A stretch of DNA of 64,000 bases from Thermoanaerobaculum sp964488355. Its GTDB lineage: Bacteria > Acidobacteriota > Thermoanaerobaculia > Thermoanaerobaculales > Thermoanaerobaculaceae. The stretch is from NCBI GenBank assembly GCA_964488355.1, contig CAZAUJ010000002.1, forward strand, positions 124,001 through 188,000, given 5' to 3'. Numbering within the stretch: position 1 is the first letter of the stretch; each line of letters opens with the position of its first letter. A program made the translations under genes and the position numbers. This document shows positions 30,828-38,900 of the stretch, piece after piece. The notes beneath the pieces are model-generated. The model saw nothing but the letters and a program-made list of their open reading frames with translations, was not told where the DNA came from and did not search any database.

Positions 30828-31565
30828 CTACGCCTCCCGGTTGTTTTTCTTTTCCGCTTGGGCGACCTCCTCCTTGCGCTTGGTCAGCCACCAAAAGCCC
30901 GATAGCAGCACGCCGCCAAAAAGCACCACGTCCGGTACGTGTCGCAGCGCGCGCCAGGTAAGCTGAGGCAACGGCTCCGACCCCACGTGTACAGGCAACC
31001 CCAGGCTGGCTGGGTCTTTGGGCCCGATGTAAAAGACCGAGGTGCCACCTGCCTCTTTTTCGCCGTAGACGTAGGGGAAGTAGGTCCGTGGATCCCCCTG
31101 AACACGCCTTTTTGCCTCCGCCAACAAAGCATCGCGGTCGCCGATGATGGTGGCCCCGGTGGGACAAGCGTCGGCACAGGCAGGGCCTTCGGACCGATGG
31201 GTGCACATTTCGCACTTTCGCACCCGTGGAGTGGACGAGGCCCACTGGTAGGTGGGAACCCCGAAGGGACAGGCCATGATGCAGTAGCGGCAGCCCATGC
31301 AGCGCGAAGGGTCGTAAACGACCGGGCCTTCCGTGGTCTTGCGCAGAGCGGCTACGGGACAAGCCGAGCCGCACGCTGGGTGTTGGCAGTGCATGCACAG
31401 GCGCCTCACGTAAAGGTCTTGGCCCCGGTCCATGAGGTAAGTGAAGGCGTCATGGTCAAAATGCCTGGCTTCGTGCGCCGGTTGCCCATTGGCCTCTTGG
31501 CAGGCCTGGACGTAGGACCCACAGCCAATGCACTGAGTGAGGTCCACAAGAATACCGCGGGCCAT
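30828..31565 (-). CDS. HybA/DmsB-type ferredoxin subunit with membrane tail
   Basis: A 245-residue four-cluster ferredoxin subunit. Motif I is CIGCGSYVQAC: Cys12, Cys15 and Cys22 are present, but the third cysteine (position 18) is Tyr, a single-base change (TGC to TAC). Motifs II-IV look complete (CMHCQHPACGSACP, CMGCRYCIMACP, CEMCTHRSEGPACADACP). A TM segment near the C-terminus (VVLFGGVLLSGFWWLT) anchors it. In intact complexes it passes electrons between an NrfD-type subunit and a catalytic subunit; none is encoded here. ATG has AAAGGAGG about 8 nt upstream. Part of a decaying operon. Confidence 0.85.
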   Translation of the reverse strand: MARGILVDLTQCIGCGSYVQACQEANGQPAHEARHFDHDAFTYLMDRGQDLYVRRLCMHCQHPACGSACPVAALRKTTEGPVVYDPSRCMGCRYCIMACPFGVPTYQWASSTPRVRKCEMCTHRSEGPACADACPTGATIIGDRDALLAEAKRRVQGDPRTYFPYVYGEKEAGGTSVFYIGPKDPASLGLPVHVGSEPLPQLTWRALRHVPDVVLFGGVLLSGFWWLTKRKEEVAQAEKKNNREA

Positions 31566-31568
31566 TCC

Positions 31569-32234
31569 TTACGCCTCCTTTCGCTCCACGAACAGCCGGT
31601 GAAAGGCCTCCACCAGCGGCTCCGGCAGTTGCCGCAGCACCCCCCGCACAGGCAAGCCGCCATCAGCCAGCAGTGGGGCCCCCTGCGGGCTATGGCTCAA
31701 GGGAGAAAACTCCATGAAGGCCCGCATTTCTTGCCGCAGGAAGCCTAAGGCCGCCGCACCCAGCCGCAGCTTCTCCAAACCTTCCAGGAGGTCATGGGCC
31801 CAAAGGCTCACGCTCCACCCGACACCGTAGGGGTCCCGGGTGAGCAGGTAGGGCTTTTCCTTCACCGCCTGGTTGGCACCCATCACCTCCCCGATGAGGG
31901 GCGAGGGCACGGGTAGCTCGCGCGAGCCCAGCTGCAACCAGAACAACGGCTCGCCAGCACGCACCTTGGTCCCCGGGGCCGGCATGCGAATCCCATCCAC
32001 CGTTCCCACCGCTTGCGCCAGGAAATCGTCAATGCCAACCCGAACCACGCCGTCAGAGGACACGTGGGCCCATGTGTGGGAGGGGGCGAGGAAGAGAACC
32101 GCCGGCACCATCGGCTCCTGCATCGCCTCTAGCCCCTGGAGTTGCGGGGCGGCGACGCGGCGGCGGAGTCGCACCAGGGCCACGTCAACGGCTACGGCCA
32201 CGATGATGGTAAGAAGGACGAGAATGGCGGTCAT
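31569..32234 (-). CDS. Glycine cleavage H-protein-like (lipoyl-fold) protein
   Basis: A 221-residue protein with an N-terminal TM segment (AILVLLTIIVAVAVDVALV) and a GcvH-like barrel: HTWAHVSSDGVVRVGIDDF, MPAPGTKVRAGEPLFWLQLG, SPLIGEVMGAN and GWSVSLWAHD. The position of the lipoylated Lys of GcvH reads RELPVPSPL, so no lipoyl lysine is seen. Such H-like proteins often precede an Fe-S subunit and an NrfD subunit; their role there is unknown. The ATG at 32234 has GGGAGG 5 nt upstream. First gene behind the sigma-54 promoter. Confidence 0.75.
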   Translation of the reverse strand: MTAILVLLTIIVAVAVDVALVRLRRRVAAPQLQGLEAMQEPMVPAVLFLAPSHTWAHVSSDGVVRVGIDDFLAQAVGTVDGIRMPAPGTKVRAGEPLFWLQLGSRELPVPSPLIGEVMGANQAVKEKPYLLTRDPYGVGWSVSLWAHDLLEGLEKLRLGAAALGFLRQEMRAFMEFSPLSHSPQGAPLLADGGLPVRGVLRQLPEPLVEAFHRLFVERKEA

Positions 32235-32283
32235 TTGTACCTCCCGGCGGAGCTCCTTGGGTGCCCGCCTCATCCCCTTTTTT

Positions 32284-32299
32284 CGCAAGGGATCTGCCA
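32284..32299 (-). promoter_or_regulatory. Sigma-54 (-24/-12) promoter
   Basis: On the minus strand TGGCAG-ATCCC-TTGCG matches the consensus TGGCAC-N5-TTGCW, with the required 10 nt between the GG and GC dinucleotides. Transcription would start near 32273, about 40 nt before the H-like gene. The same locus encodes an NtrC-type activator with GAFTGA. Confidence 0.75.
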
Positions 32300-32389
32300 G
32301 GATTCGGCTTGCAGGCTATCCCTTTGCTCCTAAAACATTTAGATAAACTCCTGGGTTTTTTTGGTGCCAAAGTGTGGGACTTTTCAACG

Positions 32390-32403
32390 GCCAGGTACCT
32401 GGC
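32390..32403. promoter_or_regulatory. 14-bp perfect palindrome, candidate enhancer site
   Basis: GCCAGGTACCTGGC is perfectly self-complementary and lies about 115-130 bp upstream of the inferred sigma-54 transcription start, the usual distance for an activator binding site. Confidence 0.45.
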
Positions 32404-32484
32404 TTCGCGCTAACTTATTGAGGTCATGAACCTTGGCTTTGTAAGGGGAAAAATCCCGGAGCGGCGCGGTTTTCTTGCGTTTTT

Positions 32485-33351
32485 TTACGGTGACAAAGAA
32501 GGCAAGGCGGGCCAGGTTTGCAAAAAAGACAGCACGGTTTCGGCAAAGCCCGGCTCCAGGTGCACGTCCGAATGCCCGCGTTCCGTCAAGAGCCACAGCT
32601 GCGCGCGCCCTTGAGAGGCGGCCAGCAGGCGCCGCCCGTGGTCCGGTGGCACCACGGCATCTTTCTCACCGTGCACCAGCAAACAGGGGTATCGCACGCG
32701 CGAAATATGGGCCTCAGGCGCCAGCTCATCAAAGCGCGCCCCAACCCGCCGTTCCATGAAGGCAAAAAGAAGGGGTGCAAGGGGTGCAAAAATGAAACGG
32801 CCAAAGCCCAGGGCAATCATGGCGTCGCGGGGATGGGCGAAGGCGCCCACGGTCACCACCGGCCCCAGCCGGTCATCGACGGCAGCGGCGTGAAGGGCAG
32901 CGCTGCCGCCAATGGAAAGTCCTATAACAGGAAATGGTGGCTGGAAGCCTCGCGATTGCAAAAACGAGGCCGCCGAACGTATGTCTTCCGAGAACTTCTT
33001 CATGCTGGCAAAGCCATCCTTGTGGGAAAGACCGTGGTGGCGGGCATCGAAAGCCAGACAAGGGAAGCCGGCCGGCACGAGAAAGGCCAGATAGGGGAGC
33101 ATACGCTCGGCATTGCGACCCCAGCCGTGCACGAGAATCGCAGGAGGACGAGGGCTGGGGACTGCCGGAACCAGCCAGCCATGAAGCAACCGAGCCTTGG
33201 CGGTGGGAAACCAAACCTCTTCGAACCGAAAGCCTAGGGCCTGGGGTGTGCGCCGAGGGGGCACGCGAGGGTTGCGCCATGCGAGGAGGATGAAGGCAAA
33301 GCCAGAGGCTATGTAGCCAGCCAACGCGGCCAAGAAAAAACCTAGGCCCAT
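32485..33351 (-). CDS. Alpha/beta hydrolase, membrane-anchored
   Basis: A 288-residue protein with an N-terminal TM segment (FFLAALAGYIASGFAFILLA) and an alpha/beta-hydrolase fold: oxyanion-side HGWGRNAERM, DARHHGLSH, nucleophile elbow GLSIGGSAAL with the catalytic Ser, LVHGEKDAVVPPDHG with the acid, and GHSDVHLEPG with the catalytic His. It resembles the YqkD/BAAT-like group; substrate unknown. The ATG has no strong ribosome site but begins directly with the TM helix. It lies 38 nt downstream of the chalcone isomerase-like gene and may share its transcript. Confidence 0.85.
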   Translation of the reverse strand: MGLGFFLAALAGYIASGFAFILLAWRNPRVPPRRTPQALGFRFEEVWFPTAKARLLHGWLVPAVPSPRPPAILVHGWGRNAERMLPYLAFLVPAGFPCLAFDARHHGLSHKDGFASMKKFSEDIRSAASFLQSRGFQPPFPVIGLSIGGSAALHAAAVDDRLGPVVTVGAFAHPRDAMIALGFGRFIFAPLAPLLFAFMERRVGARFDELAPEAHISRVRYPCLLVHGEKDAVVPPDHGRRLLAASQGRAQLWLLTERGHSDVHLEPGFAETVLSFLQTWPALPSLSP

Positions 33352-33389
33352 GGGCTAGCGCGGGGGACCGTCGCGGCCTGGACGCGCGG

Positions 33390-33941
33390 CTAACGGCCCA
33401 AAAGCCCCGCCTTCAGCTCCTCGGAGGGGGGCTTGGGACCTAGCCAAACAGAAAGGAGCGCATCGGCAAAGGCCTTACCTGGGAACGTCCCCACCTCCTT
33501 GTCGGTAAAGGCGAGGCTGGTGCCGCTGCCGGGCAGGTAGGTCATGGTCACCTCCTCGCCTTCCTTCACGTCCCGCCACAGGGACAGGAAGCGCTCAATT
33601 TCTTGCCCCAAGCCAGCTTGCCCGGGAAGGGGGTTGTTGGCGAAGCCCTCTTTCCACGCGTCCACCAAGCGATCCTTGCCCACATCGCGCAAGAACCGCA
33701 TCACCATGCGGCGCGGGGCGTCGGTGGCCAAGATCTTCGCCGGGTCGCTGCTAGTTTGGGTGAGGTAAAGCGCGCCCACGTAAACTTTGAAAACGGCTTT
33801 TTTGCGCAGACCCATGCCGTTAAGAATCAGCTTGGCCTCGCCCACTTGGATGGTGTCTGGCAGGCTCACGCCAGCGAGCTCCCGGGCGGCGAGATTCCCA
33901 GCCAGTAGTACCCCTACGCACGTCAAAAGCCAACGCGTCAT
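33390..33941 (-). CDS. Chalcone isomerase-like exported protein
   Basis: A 183-residue protein with a signal peptide (WLLTCVGVLLAGNLAARELA) and the bacterial chalcone-isomerase-like fold: LILNGMGLRKKAVFKVYVGA, LYLTQTSSDPAKIL, MVMRFLRDVGKDRLVDAWKE, MTYLPGSGTSL and the C-terminal FADALLSVWLGPKPPSEELK. Bacterial members are periplasmic proteins of uncertain role and not flavonoid enzymes. The ATG at 33941 was preferred to an upstream in-frame start because AAGGAGG lies 9 nt before it and the signal peptide begins there. Confidence 0.85.
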   Translation of the reverse strand: MTRWLLTCVGVLLAGNLAARELAGVSLPDTIQVGEAKLILNGMGLRKKAVFKVYVGALYLTQTSSDPAKILATDAPRRMVMRFLRDVGKDRLVDAWKEGFANNPLPGQAGLGQEIERFLSLWRDVKEGEEVTMTYLPGSGTSLAFTDKEVGTFPGKAFADALLSVWLGPKPPSEELKAGLLGR

Positions 33942-34036
33942 AGCCCTGTCCTCCTTGCCCATTCTCATTCGCTTGGCACTTTACCCCAATCACGGCCCGG
34001 CTCACAAGGGGCGGTGGCCAAAGCGCACCGGAAAGG

Positions 34037-34048
34037 TACACTGGCGCC
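34037..34048 (+). promoter_or_regulatory. Leaderless -10 element (TACACT-N6-ATG)
   Basis: TACACT is exactly 6 nt before the trmO ATG, with GGCGCC between and no ribosome site. Confidence 0.5.
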
Positions 34049-34501
34049 ATGGACGAAAGGCCGACTTATCTCATGAGACCCATCGGCTACGTGAGAAGCC
34101 CCTATACGCAGGACGATCAAATCCCCAAAGGACCGGGTGCCAAGCACGAGGCGGAAGGCGAGCTGGTAATTGACGAGGCGTATGAGGCCGGTCTTAAGGA
34201 CATCGAGGGGTTCTCCCACCTCTACGTCCTCTGGGTTTTCCACCGCTCGGAGGGCTTCAATTTGCTGGCCCAGCCGCCAACCGCCAAAAGGCCCCACGGG
34301 GTTTTTGCCACCCGCTCCCCGCGGAGGCCCAACCCCATTGGGCTCACGGTGGTGCAGCTGCTGGATCGCGACGGCCGGCGGCTGCGGGTACGCGGGGTGG
34401 ATATGTTGGATGGCACCCCGATCCTGGATCTGAAGCCGTACCTTTCGTCCGTTCCCGAAGCACAGCTTCGCCGCGGTTGGATGGAAGAAGTCGGATGCTA
34501 G
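34049..34501 (+). CDS. trmO: tRNA (t6A37) N6-methyltransferase, TrmO/TsaA family
   Basis: A 150-residue protein of the TsaA/TrmO family, which methylates N6-threonylcarbamoyladenosine at position 37 of ACY-decoding tRNA-Thr using S-adenosylmethionine. It has RPIGYVRSPYTQDDQIPKGP, IEGFSHLYVLWVFHRSEG, the signature FATRSPRRPNPIGLTVVQLL and GVDMLDGTPILDLKPYL. The length matches the short bacterial form. ATG 34049 is supported by a leaderless -10; a second ATG 8 codons later is possible. The gap to the nar operon is only 136 bp. Confidence 0.92.
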   Translation: MDERPTYLMRPIGYVRSPYTQDDQIPKGPGAKHEAEGELVIDEAYEAGLKDIEGFSHLYVLWVFHRSEGFNLLAQPPTAKRPHGVFATRSPRRPNPIGLTVVQLLDRDGRRLRVRGVDMLDGTPILDLKPYLSSVPEAQLRRGWMEEVGC

Positions 34502-34565
34502 GGGCCGCTGACCCACGGTGGCGGTTGGCCACCCGCTTCCGCTTTCTTGCGATTCAGACTCTATT

Positions 34566-34606
34566 TTGACATTTTGCAACTCTTACCTCTTGACAAGCGA
34601 TAAAAA
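34566..34606 (+). promoter_or_regulatory. FNR/DNR-like box and promoter of the nar-act operon
   Basis: TTGACATTTTGCAA (34566-34579) resembles the 14-bp TTGAT-N4-ATCAA box of the FNR/DNR family (8 of 10 arm bases). A TAAAAA hexamer (34601-34606) would place the start near 34613, 41 nt from the box centre, the class II activator geometry. A second reading uses TTGACA (34590-34595) and TACCTT (34614-34619) with an 18-nt spacer. The surrounding 60 bp are clearly AT-richer than neighbouring genes. Confidence 0.5.
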
Positions 34607-34637
34607 ACTTTTCTACCTTCTTGTCCAGAGGTATTGA

Positions 34638-35102
34638 GTGCGTACGACCACCGCCCAGCACGCCTTTCGCGCCCTCACGATTCTGGCGACCCTTCCCCAG
34701 GGTGTGTGGGCGCTCACGCGCGAGCTGGCCAGGGTCACCGGCAGCCCCGCCAAGTACCTGGCCAATGTCATGGTTGCCTTGGCCCATGCGGGCATCGTGG
34801 AGGGCAAGCGGGGAGCGGGAGGAGGTTACCGCCTGGCTCGCCCGCCGCAGTCGGTTTCCCTGAGGGAGGTGCTGACTGCGCTGGACGGCAGCAGCACGCT
34901 GAACGCCTGCCTGCTGGCGGGCTTTCGCAGCTGCTCGGAGGAGAACGGCTGCCCGGCGCACCAGCGGTACCGGCAGGTCCGCAAGGCGTGGCAGGAGTTT
35001 CTCAAAACCACCACGCTCGCCACCATCGCTTGTGGGTGCTCCGCCTGGATTGAGGGTTGCCATTTGGTTTGCCGAGAGGAGGGCGTCGATGCTGGACGCT
35101 AA
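34638..35102 (+). CDS. Rrf2-family transcriptional regulator (copy 1, first gene of the nar-act operon)
   Basis: A 154-residue Rrf2 regulator. HTH region: QHAFRALTILATLPQGVWAL, ELARVTGSPAKYLANVMVAL, wing GKRGAGGGYRLARPP. Candidate Fe-S ligands Cys91, Cys99 and Cys105 (CLLAGFRSCSEENGC), a CX7CX5C spacing near that of IscR/NsrR, plus extra C-terminal cysteines. The family senses NO, redox state or Fe-S status. GTG start. The gene overlaps the downstream cytochrome c gene by 14 nt, so it is cotranscribed with nar and likely autoregulates the operon. Confidence 0.88.
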   Translation: MRTTTAQHAFRALTILATLPQGVWALTRELARVTGSPAKYLANVMVALAHAGIVEGKRGAGGGYRLARPPQSVSLREVLTALDGSSTLNACLLAGFRSCSEENGCPAHQRYRQVRKAWQEFLKTTTLATIACGCSAWIEGCHLVCREEGVDAGR

Positions 35103-35940
35103 AAGCCGCTTGTGGCTCGGTTTCTGCCTTCTCATTACCACCGTCGTGCTGGGCGAGGGGCCGCCAGATGCGGCTCAGGATTTTCGCCTCAACTGCATGA
35201 GCTGCCACACCATCGGTGGCGGGCGGCTCACCGGCCCTGACCTGAAGGATGTGGAGAGTCGCCGCGAACGGGCGTGGTTGGTGCGCTTCATACAGAACCC
35301 CAAGCAGGTGATCGACAGCGGCGACCCGTATGCCCAAAAGCTTTTCCATGAGGCACGAGGCGTCGTCATGCCCACCCTGCCCGGGATGAACCCGGCCCGC
35401 GCCGAGGCGCTCTTGGACCTGATTGCCGCCGAGTCCAAGTTGGAGCGCTCACAGTTTGCCGGGTTGGTCATTCCCGATACGCCCTTTAGCTCCGAGGATG
35501 TGGCGCGCGGGCGCGCCCTGTTCCTGGGTGAGATGAGCCTGCAAGAGAAGGGCCCTGCCTGTCTCAGCTGCCATACGGTGGCTGGGCTGACCGGCTTGGG
35601 GGGCGGCAGGCTGGGCCCCGATTTGACCCTGGCCTACGAGCGCCTGGGCGGGCGAAAGGGCTTGGCAACCTGGCTTTCGGCGCCAGCCACCACCACCATG
35701 CAAGCGCTGTTTACCAAACGCCCCTTGGCCTCCCAGGAAGCCTTAGCGCTCACAGCGTTCTTGGAAGCCGAGGCACGGCGCGGTGGCCAGCCGCGCGCGG
35801 AAACGGCGCTGGAGTTTTTCCTTTTGGGCTTGGGTGGGGCTGTGGGGTGCCTGGCTGTCTTTGGCAGGCTTTGGCGTTTCCGGTTTCGTGCCGTGCGGGA
35901 GCCTCTGGTGCGTATTGCCGGCATGCGAGGTGAAGCATGA
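35089..35940 (+). CDS. narC: Dihaem cytochrome c of the nitrate reductase (NarC-like)
   Basis: A 283-residue protein with a signal/anchor (LWLGFCLLITTVVLG), two c-type haem motifs (CMSCH at 36-40 and CLSCH at 158-162) and a C-terminal TM segment (ALEFFLLGLGGAVGCLAVFG). Position and architecture match NarC of Thermus nar operons, a dihaem cytochrome required for NarGHI assembly or electron transfer. ATG 35089 has GAGGAGG upstream. It overlaps the Rrf2 gene before it and narG after it (ATGA). The functional equivalence to Thermus NarC is inferred from synteny and haem count. Confidence 0.82.
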   Translation: MLDAKSRLWLGFCLLITTVVLGEGPPDAAQDFRLNCMSCHTIGGGRLTGPDLKDVESRRERAWLVRFIQNPKQVIDSGDPYAQKLFHEARGVVMPTLPGMNPARAEALLDLIAAESKLERSQFAGLVIPDTPFSSEDVARGRALFLGEMSLQEKGPACLSCHTVAGLTGLGGGRLGPDLTLAYERLGGRKGLATWLSAPATTTMQALFTKRPLASQEALALTAFLEAEARRGGQPRAETALEFFLLGLGGAVGCLAVFGRLWRFRFRAVREPLVRIAGMRGEA

Positions 35941-38900
35941 GCGGGAAAAAAACCATTGGGTGGATCAAGGACGAGGAACGGCCGGATCTCAGGGCTTGGG
36001 AGGAATTTTACCGCAACCGCTGGCAGCACGATAAGGTGGTTCGCTCCACCCACGGGGTTAACTGCACCGGCGGTTGCTCATGGCAGATCCACGTCAAGGA
36101 TGGAATCGTCACCTGGGAAATGCAGGCGCTGGATTATCCCTCCTTGCAGCACGGCTTGCCCCCCTATGAGCCGCGGGGATGCCAACGGGGTATTTCCTTC
36201 TCCTGGTACCTCTACTCGCCGCTGCGGGTACGCTACCCGTACGTCCGAGGTGCCCTGTTGGACCAGTGGCGGGAAGCCCGGCGGCAGTACCCCGACCCGG
36301 TGGAGGCGTGGCGCGCACTGGTCGAGGACCCCGAGCGACGCCGTCGCTGGCAGAAGGCGCGGGGCAAGGGCGGTTTTCGCAGGGCAAGCTGGCCAGAGGT
36401 GGTGGAGATTATTGCTGCCGCCTGTGTTTACACCGTCAAGCGCTGGGGGCCGGACCGAGTCGCGGGTTTCTCGCCTATTCCCGCCATGTCCATGATTTCT
36501 TACGCCGGTGGGTCCCGCTTCCTCCAGCTTTTGGGCGGTGTTTCCCTCTCCTTCTACGACTGGTACTGCGACCTGCCACCCGCCTCGCCGGAGACCTGGG
36601 GAGAGCAAACGGATGTGCACGAGTCCGCCGATTGGTACAACGCCAAGCTGTTGGCGATCATGGGTTCCAACCTCAACATGACCCGCACGCCCGATTGCCA
36701 CTTTGCCGCCGAGGCCCGGCACAACGGCTCGAAAATGTGGGTGTTTTCCCCCGACTTCTCCCAGGTTTCCAAGTACGCCGATGAGTGGGTACCGATCCTG
36801 GCCGGACAGGACGGGGCGTGGTGGATGGCGGTTAACCATGTGCTCTTGAAAGAGTTCCATCACGAGCGAGGGGTGCCCTACTTCCTTGACTATGCCAAGC
36901 GTTACACCGATGCCCCCTTCCTGGTGGAGCTGGAAGTGGAAGGCGACACCGGTCGACCGGGTCGCCTTTTGCGCGCCGGAAGGCTGGCCCAATATGCCCA
37001 GGTGGAACACGGTGAGTGGAAGTTCCTCATGTGGGACGAGCAGGAAGGGCCCAAGATGCCGATGGGGTCCGTGGGCTTCCGTTGGGGTACGGAAAAGGGC
37101 AAGTGGAACCTGAAGTTGGAGGACGGCTTGGATGGCACACCCATCCGTCCCGAGCTTACATTCCTCAAGCGTCATGACCGGGTGGTGAAGGTGGTCCTCG
37201 ACGACTTTGCCCAAGGACGACAGGTGCTCCGGGGTGTCCCTGTGCGACGCGTGACTACGGTTGATGGGGAAACCGTACTGGTGACCACCGTTTACGACCT
37301 GCTTATGGCGCAATACGGGGTGAACCGGGGGCTTCCCGGGGAGTACCCCGTAAGCTACGACGACGCCGAGCTGCCCTACACCCCTGCCTGGCAAGAAAAA
37401 TTCACCGGCATCGGTCGCCAAACGCTTCTCCGCTTTGCCCGGGAATGGGGCCGCACGGCCGAGCTCACAGGCGGCAAGTGCTTGGTCATCATTGGCGCCG
37501 GCATCAACCATTGGTACCACAACAACCTGATGTACCGGGCAGCCATCCACGCTTTGGTGATTGCGGGCTGCGTGGGCGTCAATGGTGGTGGCCTGGCGCA
37601 TTACGTGGGGCAGGAAAAGCTGGCACCGATGGAGAGCTGGTCAGCCATCGCCTTTGCCCGCGACTGGATGGGCGCGGTGCGGCTGCAAAACGCGCCATCC
37701 TGGCACTACGTGCACTCGGACCAGTGGCGTTACGAGCGCGGGTTTTCCGACTATCACACCCTTCCGGCCAAGCTTGCGGCCTTCGCCCAGGGCCACACCG
37801 TTGACCACCAAGTGCGGGCCGTGCGCTTGGGTTGGTTGCCCTTCTATCCCCAGTTCAACCTTAACCCCATTGAGTTGGTCCAGCAGGCGCGTGCGGCTGG
37901 TGCCAGCACCGAGCAAGAAGTGATTCAGTTCGTGGTGAAGAAACTTCAAGAGGGCAGCGTGCGCTTTGCCGTTGAGGACGCCGACGCGCCGGAAAACTGG
38001 CCGCGCGTCTGGTTTATTTGGCGGGGCAACGCCCTCATGTCTTCGGCCAAAGGACACGAGTACTTCCTCAAGCACTATTTGGGAACCTACAGCAACGCCG
38101 TTGCCGAAGAACTGGCCGAAGGTCACGTGAACGAGGTGATCTGGCGGCCGCCGGTGGAAGGCAAGATGGATCTGGTGGTGGACATCAACTTCCGCATGGA
38201 CACCTCTGCCCTCTACTCCGACATTGTGCTTCCCGCTGCCACCTGGTACGAGAAGGCCGACCTCAACTCCACCGACCTCCACTCCTTCATTCACCCCCTC
38301 TCCGCGGCGGTGCCTCCCTGCTGGGAGTCCAAGAGCGATTGGCAAACCTTCCGCACCATTGCCGCCAAGGTCTCGGAGTTGGCCCAGCGCCACTTGCCCG
38401 AGCCGGTGGAGGATCTGGTAGCTACGCCCATGGCCCACGACACGCCGGCGGAGGTGGCTCAAGCCCGCATCCTCGACTGGAAGCGGAAAGAGGTGGAGCC
38501 CATACCCGGCACGACCATGCCGGGCCTGCGGGTGGTCACGCGCGACTACGTCAACCTTATCCGTCGCTTCGAGAGCTTCGGGCCGCTGGTGCGGGAAGCG
38601 GGCTTGGGCGCCCATGGGACCCACTACCCCGTGGCCGACGTTTACGACGAGGCGCTGCAAACCCTGCCCACCGTCACCTGGAACGGGCAGACGTACCCCT
38701 CCTTGGCGGAGGACGAGCACGCCTGCAACATCATCCTCCGCTTTGCCACGGTGACCAACGGTGAGCTGGCCTACCGCTCCTACAAGAACATGGAGGAAAG
38801 AACTGGGCTTCCCCTGGTGCACTTGGCAGAGCGCACCCGAGGCGTGGTAGCCCACTACAAGACCCTCCAGGCACGTCCCTTCCGCTTTGTCAACAGCCCC

